The position numbers and the translations under genes are program-made. A DNA stretch of 6,297 bases from Ktedonobacter sp. (lineage in GTDB: Bacteria > Chloroflexota > Ktedonobacteria > Ktedonobacterales > Ktedonobacteraceae). Below, one piece after another: positions 1 through 3,805 of the stretch. Location: positions 1 to 6,297 of the forward strand of contig DMFQ01000158.1 of assembly GCA_003450555.1 (NCBI GenBank), in the 5' to 3' direction. The notes beneath the pieces are model-generated. The model made no database searches and was not told the origin of the DNA. It saw nothing but the letters and a program-made list of their open reading frames with translations. Position 1 is the first letter of the stretch. Each line of letters begins with the position of its first letter.

Positions 1-78
1 CGTAAAGTTTGGCACAAGGTGAAGCCAGAAGAGCATACCACCGAGGTGCTGGAGACGGTGGATGCTCTACACCTTTAA
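1..78 (+). CDS. 3' end of an unrecognised gene (C-terminal 25 residues)
   Basis: The plus-strand frame starting at base 1 is open and ends at a TAA at 76-78. The visible peptide is charged and looks helical; it contains KPEEHTTEVLETVDALHL and ends the protein. The gene begins outside the window, and 25 residues are too few to name a family. It lies 37 bp upstream of the OsmC-like gene on the same strand with no obvious terminator between them, so the two may share a transcript. The call rests on the open frame, the coding-like composition and this spacing. Confidence 0.6.
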   Translation, partial: RKVWHKVKPEEHTTEVLETVDALHL

Positions 79-115
79 ACTGCGTAAGATAGCATAGAAA
101 GGGGAAAATCCTATT

Positions 116-619
116 ATGGCAGATAACTTTGAGTATATCTCCCATGCGCGCCTCGTCTATAAAGACGGCTATCGCAATGCCTACCTTGGTGACGTGTCGG
201 AGCCTGTGGTCTACGGCGTTCAGGGCAAGCTGCGCGAGTATTACGGTGCGAAAGAGGGACCTCCAGTCGCTTCGACTCTCGACCACATAGTAGCCGCGGT
301 CGCTGGCTGAATGTACGGCACACTCGCCGGTGCACTGGCAGTGCGCAAGATACCTTATGACCGCAATACGTATAGCGCCACCGTTGATGGGCGTATTGTC
401 GGCATTGACAAGACCATTCGTATCGAGTCGATGGTCGTCCATTACGATTTCACAATTCCCGCGGAGTTTCGCGAGGCAACTGAACGCGCGCTTAAGAACC
501 ATCCGAAAGGTTGTCCGGCACATCAAAGTGTGAAGGACGCTATCAAAATCACCTGGGATGCAACGTTACATATCGGTGATGAAGCGGTTTTGCTTCAGAG
601 CGAAGCGGCAACCGATTGA
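116..619 (+). CDS. OsmC/Ohr-family peroxiredoxin-like protein, putative selenoprotein (Sec65 at in-frame TGA 308-310)
   Basis: Read through the single in-frame TGA at 308-310, this frame gives a 167-residue protein of normal OsmC length. OsmC/Ohr proteins are cytoplasmic, thiol-dependent hydroperoxide reductases that use two cysteines: a peroxidatic one at the start of the long central helix and a resolving one in a CP motif. Here the helix is preceded by STLDHIVAAVAG, the TGA falls exactly at the peroxidatic position, and the helix continues with MYGTLAGALAVRKI. The second cysteine is present as Cys133 in HPKGCPAHQSVKDAI. The 68-residue spacing is close to that of E. coli OsmC (Cys59/Cys125, from memory). 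The start is ATG 116 with AAAGGGG at 98-104, an 11-nt spacing. The downstream half begins with an ATG directly after the TGA but has no ribosome binding site. The final stop is TGA 617-619. Alternatives are a Cys-to-stop pseudogene, a sequencing error, or two separately translated peptides. The OsmC family call is secure; selenocysteine is inferred. Confidence 0.82.
308..346 (+). promoter_or_regulatory. Candidate bacterial SECIS element (UGA plus downstream hairpin)
   Basis: A hairpin lies inside the coding sequence just downstream of the in-frame TGA (308-310). Bases 330-335 (gtgcac) pair with 341-346 (gtgcgc) through five Watson-Crick pairs and one U-G pair. A further 336-340 U-A pair would leave a GGC apical loop at 337-339. 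The loop begins 26 nt after the UGA. Bacterial SECIS elements, which bind SelB, are short hairpins immediately 3' of the UGA with one or more G in the apical loop, typically about 16-37 nt from the codon, so distance and loop fit. Bacterial SECIS sequences are poorly conserved and a 6-7 bp stem can arise by chance, so the support comes mainly from the combination with the OsmC active-site position. Confidence 0.6.
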
Positions 620-648
620 CACCCGACGTATAGTTTCCCAATCATTTA

Positions 649-665
649 AACGCCTTTGGTGCGTT
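649..665 (+). other. Small hairpin downstream of the osmC-like gene
   Basis: AACGC at 649-653 can pair with GCGTT at 661-665 around a 7-nt loop. It is not followed by a T-tract, so it is at best a weak transcript-end structure. Apart from it, bases 620-695 show no gene or clear signal. Confidence 0.2.
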
Positions 666-695
666 ACAGACAACGTTGCTGAGTCTTATGTGGCA

Positions 696-748
696 AACAA
701 GCCTCCCTGGTAGCCCCGCCAGGGTGCCAGGTACCAGGGAGGCTTGTT
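696..748. terminator. Bidirectional terminator-like inverted repeat between convergent genes
   Basis: Two perfect 17-nt arms, aacaagcctccctggta (696-712) and its exact reverse complement (732-748), enclose a 19-nt loop. The repeat lies between the convergent osmC-like and lgt genes, and its right arm overlaps the first base pair of the lgt stop codon (748-750). The stem is long and GC-rich. Flanking T-runs are short on both strands (TTGTT inside the arm, then mixed sequence), so it is not a textbook intrinsic terminator. A symmetric stem in this position most likely serves both transcripts. The loop and right arm carry three CCAGG copies (719-723, 727-731, 734-738), which suggests local duplication or slippage. 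Confidence 0.65.
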
Positions 749-1839
749 CAACTTTCGCTTTTCAGTCCGTCGGCTTGTATACTGGCTGTTTCCATATTCA
801 TATCATGGTCGTGATTAATACCATGCGCGGCTAGGACCTCGTTGGTCGGATTGCGTGTTTCAAGTACATGCTGCTCAACATCCTCCTGTGCTGTTTTTCC
901 ATCTTTCAGTCCAGTTGAGTCGACGCTACTACTTTGCTTCCCCTCATCATTAACCTCGTCAGCCTCGCTATTTTCAACATGAGGGGAGTAATGCGTTCTT
1001 TGTACAGCAGCGAGAGCTGGCCTGGAACGATGGCGAATGATCAACAGCGTGCTGGCGGTGACGATTGTAATTACAGATAGTAGGTGAACGACATTAAAGG
1101 GGGTGCCGGGAAAGAACCACGAGTCGGTGCGGAAAAACTCGAGGCAGAAGCGCACGAATGGATAGTAGATCAAGTAGATCAGGAAAAGGTCACCGGAGCG
1201 CAGGCGTTTTTCAAAGCGGCGCGCAATCCAGAAAATGAGCACAAAACCAAGCACATTCGCAACGGACTCATAGAGGAACAGTGGCTGAAAACGCACGCTT
1301 TCGGGATAGCGTGTCATGTCGGTGTACGGAGGAATGCGGTGAGTGTTGTCGATACGAAGTCCCCACGGCAGCGTCGTTGGCGGCCCATAGAGTTCCTGGT
1401 TGATGAAGTTTGCCCAGCGCCCGATGGCTTGTCCTAGCGGGAGAGCCAGCGCTACCGCGTCGAGAAAGATCAGCAGTGGTAGTTTTTTCCAAGAGGCGTA
1501 CAGGGCAAGGGCGATGCCACCAAAGATGAAGGCGCCATAAATATGCAAGCCTCCGCGCCATATCTCTACAATTTCTATGGGGTTGGCCAGGTAGTGTCCA
1601 AGGCCGTTTGGCCCTCGCGGCGATTGGATGAAAACATAATACAGCCGTTCGCCTATCAGGGCTGGAATGAGTACCCAGAGCAACATATCCCAGATGGTAT
1701 TGCTCTCCTGCCCATGCCGGGTCACATAGCGGCTGGCAATCCAGGCAGCGATCACGATAGCTACAACCATAATGAGGCCATACCAGTGAAGGGAAAATGG
1801 TCCTACTTGGAAAAGAATGGGGCTCAATGGTGGATACAT
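748..1839 (-). CDS. lgt: Prolipoprotein diacylglyceryl transferase (Lgt)
   Basis: This 363-residue integral membrane enzyme transfers the diacylglyceryl group of phosphatidylglycerol to the lipobox cysteine of prolipoproteins, the first step of lipoprotein maturation. The family pattern is clear: an N-terminal FSLHWYGLIM segment with the first helix (about 15-37), IPALIGERLYYV (58-69), the GGLHIYGAFIFGG loop (96-108), the Lgt signature GRWANFINQELYG (140-152) with its conserved Arg, Asn and Gly, FQPLFLYES (184-192), and a late VRFCLEFFR segment (229-237). The residue aligned with E. coli His103 is Tyr101, which the His-lacking Lgt branch tolerates. Residues from about 274 to 363 form a hydrophilic, acidic tail beyond the catalytic core. 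The start is ATG at 1837-1839 with TGAGGA 9 nt upstream. It follows the sulfatase-like gene by 27 bp, consistent with co-transcription. The stop is TGA. Confidence 0.95.
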   Translation of the reverse strand: MYPPLSPILFQVGPFSLHWYGLIMVVAIVIAAWIASRYVTRHGQESNTIWDMLLWVLIPALIGERLYYVFIQSPRGPNGLGHYLANPIEIVEIWRGGLHIYGAFIFGGIALALYASWKKLPLLIFLDAVALALPLGQAIGRWANFINQELYGPPTTLPWGLRIDNTHRIPPYTDMTRYPESVRFQPLFLYESVANVLGFVLIFWIARRFEKRLRSGDLFLIYLIYYPFVRFCLEFFRTDSWFFPGTPFNVVHLLSVITIVTASTLLIIRHRSRPALAAVQRTHYSPHVENSEADEVNDEGKQSSSVDSTGLKDGKTAQEDVEQHVLETRNPTNEVLAAHGINHDHDMNMETASIQADGLKSES

Positions 1840-1866
1840 AAAAGACAGTCCTCACTCGCTTCGTTT

Positions 1867-3408
1867 TTACTCGATATAGCCCAGGTCACGCAGTCGGCGA
1901 AGCACTTCTGGATCATCATAGCCTTCTGCTTGCTCTCGAGTGGATAGTGGCTCACCGGCGTGACTGACGAATGTGTGCAGATATTCCTGGAGGGCTTCAA
2001 CTCTCTCAGGCAGTATATCACGGAGATTCAAGTGTTCATTGGGATCGTCGAGGGCGCTGTAAAGCTCAAGACGATGCTCGCCGGTTTGGATTAGTTTGTG
2101 TGTCTTGCTCCAAACAGCTCGGCGAGTCTGGTCGCACCCTAGTTCCTCTGTCTCTTGTGGTCGACGCTGATGGAGCATTTTCACGACATTGCGCGGTGGT
2201 ACTCCCTCGGAGAAAACGGTTCCACCATCCAGGTCACTTGTCGAGCTTTGTGCTAGCGTGAGAACTTCTTCGGTTTCGTCGGCGAGCCTGGCAGCGGTCA
2301 AGGCTGTTTGGAAGATGCGGCGCGTCGAGACAAAGTGATCAACGGTCGTGCCGCGAGGCAGATCATTGCTGGGGTCTCGGATAATGAGCGGCACTCGGAC
2401 AAGCTCATTGTAGAGCGAGAGGGAGTGGCCTACCAGGCGTTTCTCACCAAGATGCTCTCCGTGATCAGCGCAGACGATCAACAGGGTGTTATCCAGTCGA
2501 CCGCTTTCACGCAGTTTTTTGAGGAAGGCACCCACCAGTTCATCCTGGGTGGCAACCTCCGCGTTATACATGCCATCGAGGGTGGCCTTATCCAACTCAT
2601 CCTGGGTGCGCGACAAAGGGGCATACCAGCCGAAGACATCGCTGTTAAAGTGGCGCAAGTAGTGCTGTGCCTTTTTGTTGTGGAGCAAATGTGGGGCGAA
2701 GCGCTCCAAATTCTTTTGTGAGGGATGGTAGGGCATGTGTACGCCCATGAGATTGATGAAACTAAATACTGGCTGGTCCTCGGTGACATCTTTGCGTTCG
2801 ATGAGCAGGCATGCCGCGTCATTGAGCGATTTGCCAGTATTCCCCTTGAAGCTCAGCGCTGTCTGCCAGAGCGGAACCATCATAGGAGAGAACGAAAGGT
2901 TCAACAGGGAGTCAGAACGAGCAAAGACATCCTGCATCGACGAAATGGTATCGGCGAGAAAACCCTTAAAGACCTGGCGGTAGCGGTCATAGAGATTGCG
3001 GTTCACCCCTGCCTGGTTCGGGCGGGAGGTCAGCAGTCCGCTATAGTTTAAGAAACTGAGAAAGCCCCGGCGCAAGCCGTTATTCACCACTCCTACAAGG
3101 GGGTTGTTGCAGAAGGCCGCGGTAAAATACCCGCCATCGTGCAGCCTCTCAGCCAGAGTGGGGAGAGCAGTTGGGAGCACGAAGAAGGACTGGATGGTGT
3201 TATGCGTGGAGGGATAGACGCCGGTGAACATTGAGGCGTGAGAAGGGATAGTCCATTGGGCGGGGGCAACGGCACATTGAAAAAGGGTAGAGTCGGTAGC
3301 AAGTTCATCGATGTAGGGTGATGTTTCGGCTGCACATCCGTAGCATGAAAGGCGATCAAGGCGTTGTGTATCCAGTACCAGTAGTACGATATCCGGACGA
3401 GATGTCAC
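1867..3408 (-). CDS. Sulfatase-like hydrolase/transferase (alkaline phosphatase superfamily) with Thr at the nucleophile position
   Basis: This is a 513-residue protein of the sulfatase branch of the alkaline phosphatase superfamily, whose metal-dependent enzymes cleave or transfer sulfate or phosphate esters. Visible hallmarks are the N-terminal strand DIVLLVLDTQR with metal-ligand Asp13, CYG, the nucleophile motif WTIPSHASMFTG (Thr53), VHMPYHP, the metal motif ADHGEHLGE (Asp315, His316), GHS (His328), a YNELVRVPLIIR strand, and the common C-terminal ending RRLRDLGYIE. True sulfatases have C/S-x-P-x-R here, matured to formylglycine. This protein has T-I-P-S-H, so it cannot use formylglycine and may use Thr, as phosphoethanolamine and lipoteichoic-acid-type transferases do. 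No signal peptide or membrane helix is seen, so it is probably cytoplasmic. The start chosen is GTG 3406-3408, with GGAGG at 3418-3422 giving a 9-nt spacing. An in-frame TTG at 3412-3414 would add two residues but lies only 3 nt from that site. Substrate unknown. Confidence 0.88.
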   Translation of the reverse strand: MTSRPDIVLLVLDTQRLDRLSCYGCAAETSPYIDELATDSTLFQCAVAPAQWTIPSHASMFTGVYPSTHNTIQSFFVLPTALPTLAERLHDGGYFTAAFCNNPLVGVVNNGLRRGFLSFLNYSGLLTSRPNQAGVNRNLYDRYRQVFKGFLADTISSMQDVFARSDSLLNLSFSPMMVPLWQTALSFKGNTGKSLNDAACLLIERKDVTEDQPVFSFINLMGVHMPYHPSQKNLERFAPHLLHNKKAQHYLRHFNSDVFGWYAPLSRTQDELDKATLDGMYNAEVATQDELVGAFLKKLRESGRLDNTLLIVCADHGEHLGEKRLVGHSLSLYNELVRVPLIIRDPSNDLPRGTTVDHFVSTRRIFQTALTAARLADETEEVLTLAQSSTSDLDGGTVFSEGVPPRNVVKMLHQRRPQETEELGCDQTRRAVWSKTHKLIQTGEHRLELYSALDDPNEHLNLRDILPERVEALQEYLHTFVSHAGEPLSTREQAEGYDDPEVLRRLRDLGYIE

Positions 3409-3417
3409 TATCAAATT

Positions 3418-3457
3418 CCTCCATGCTGCTTTTAAGGATGATATTGATTACGGTCAA
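3418..3457 (-). promoter_or_regulatory. Candidate promoter and ribosome binding site of the sulfatase-lgt unit
   Basis: On the minus strand TTGACC (3457-3452) is followed after 16 nt by TTAAAA (3435-3430), a good -35 with a poor -10 match. GGAGG at 3422-3418 lies 9 nt before the GTG start. Transcription from here would give a short leader of roughly 15-20 nt. The ribosome binding site is convincing; the promoter is tentative. Confidence 0.35.
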
Positions 3458-3662
3458 TTGTTGAGCGGTAGTACCCTGTATATCGTCGTTTGCTCTACTT
3501 TATTACGACAGAGCTGAGCGATTTGTCACTAACCCTCTCCAGGATGGGAAAGAAGCATAATGATCAGGAAGAAAATGGGACATATGACACTCTTCTTCTG
3601 AAGGAAACACACGTACACTTGGGAAAGAAACCTATCTTGAGGGATACTGTTCAGAATAATGT

Positions 3663-3691
3663 TTGACTGTTATACTCGAGCTATAACAATA
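3663..3691 (+). promoter_or_regulatory. Candidate promoter with overlapping dyad upstream of the membrane-protein gene
   Basis: TTGACT (3663-3668) is a fair -35 match, with ACAATA (3686-3691) 17 nt downstream. Alternatively TGTTATACT (3668-3676) forms an extended -10. The perfect 6-bp dyad GTTATA/TATAAC (3669-3674 and 3682-3687) around CTCGAG lies between and over these elements, as a repressor operator might. The leader to the ATG at 3806 would be about 105-120 nt. No start site can be fixed from sequence alone. Confidence 0.35.
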
Positions 3692-3740
3692 GTAGAGAGT
3701 ATTGCGTTCCTGGAAGCCCATCTCAACGACTATTGTTGAG
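3685..3740 (+). repeat. Overlapping inverted repeats in the leader region
   Basis: AACAATAGT (3685-3693) is the exact reverse complement of ACTATTGTT (3729-3737). The second arm also takes part in CTCAAC/GTTGAG (3722-3727 and 3735-3740), and the first arm overlaps GTTATA/TATAAC (3669-3687). The three pairings share bases, so they exclude one another if formed in RNA. They could equally be protein-binding half-sites in DNA. Confidence 0.4.
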
Positions 3741-3805
3741 CAAGATGATACTTTTCAAGGTGAGTTTTGCCTTAATGAGAAAGAGATGTGAAGGGAGCTG
3801 TTTTT

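Larger units (their letters stand above)
3409..3805. other. Divergent intergenic region with candidate promoters and dyads
   Basis: About 400 bp separate the divergent sulfatase-like and membrane-protein genes, and no convincing gene lies within. The 10-mer attgttgagc occurs twice in direct orientation, at 3457-3466 (near the minus-strand gene) and 3732-3741 (near the plus-strand gene). Dyads cluster at 3669-3740. The middle part (3486-3640) is A/G-rich on the plus strand and shows no further structure that I can support. Confidence 0.6.

Noticed and set aside
116..619. OsmC-like gene as a simple pseudogene from a Cys-to-stop mutation.
   Set aside because: It is not excluded, but less likely: the only lesion is exactly at the active-site codon, it is TGA and not TAA or TAG, a hairpin follows at SECIS distance, and the rest of the frame is intact.
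617..665. A second SECIS-like arrangement: the terminal TGA (617-619) is followed by a hairpin at 649-665.
   Set aside because: Read-through would add only nine codons before TAA at 647-649, no family residue is expected there, the OsmC domain is already complete, and the stem is only 5 bp.
1084..1437. A 117-codon plus-strand frame antisense to lgt.
   Set aside because: It lies wholly within the confidently identified lgt gene, has no ribosome binding site or family features, and is a shadow frame.
2308..3051. Two plus-strand frames of 137 and 108 codons antisense to the sulfatase-like gene.
   Set aside because: The opposite strand carries conserved family motifs along the same stretch; these frames look like codon-bias shadows.
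3544..3666. A 40-codon plus-strand ORF (MGKKHNDQEENG...) in the intergenic region.
   Set aside because: There is no Shine-Dalgarno at a usable distance, no recognisable motif, and its end overlaps the candidate promoter. A frame of this length is expected by chance.
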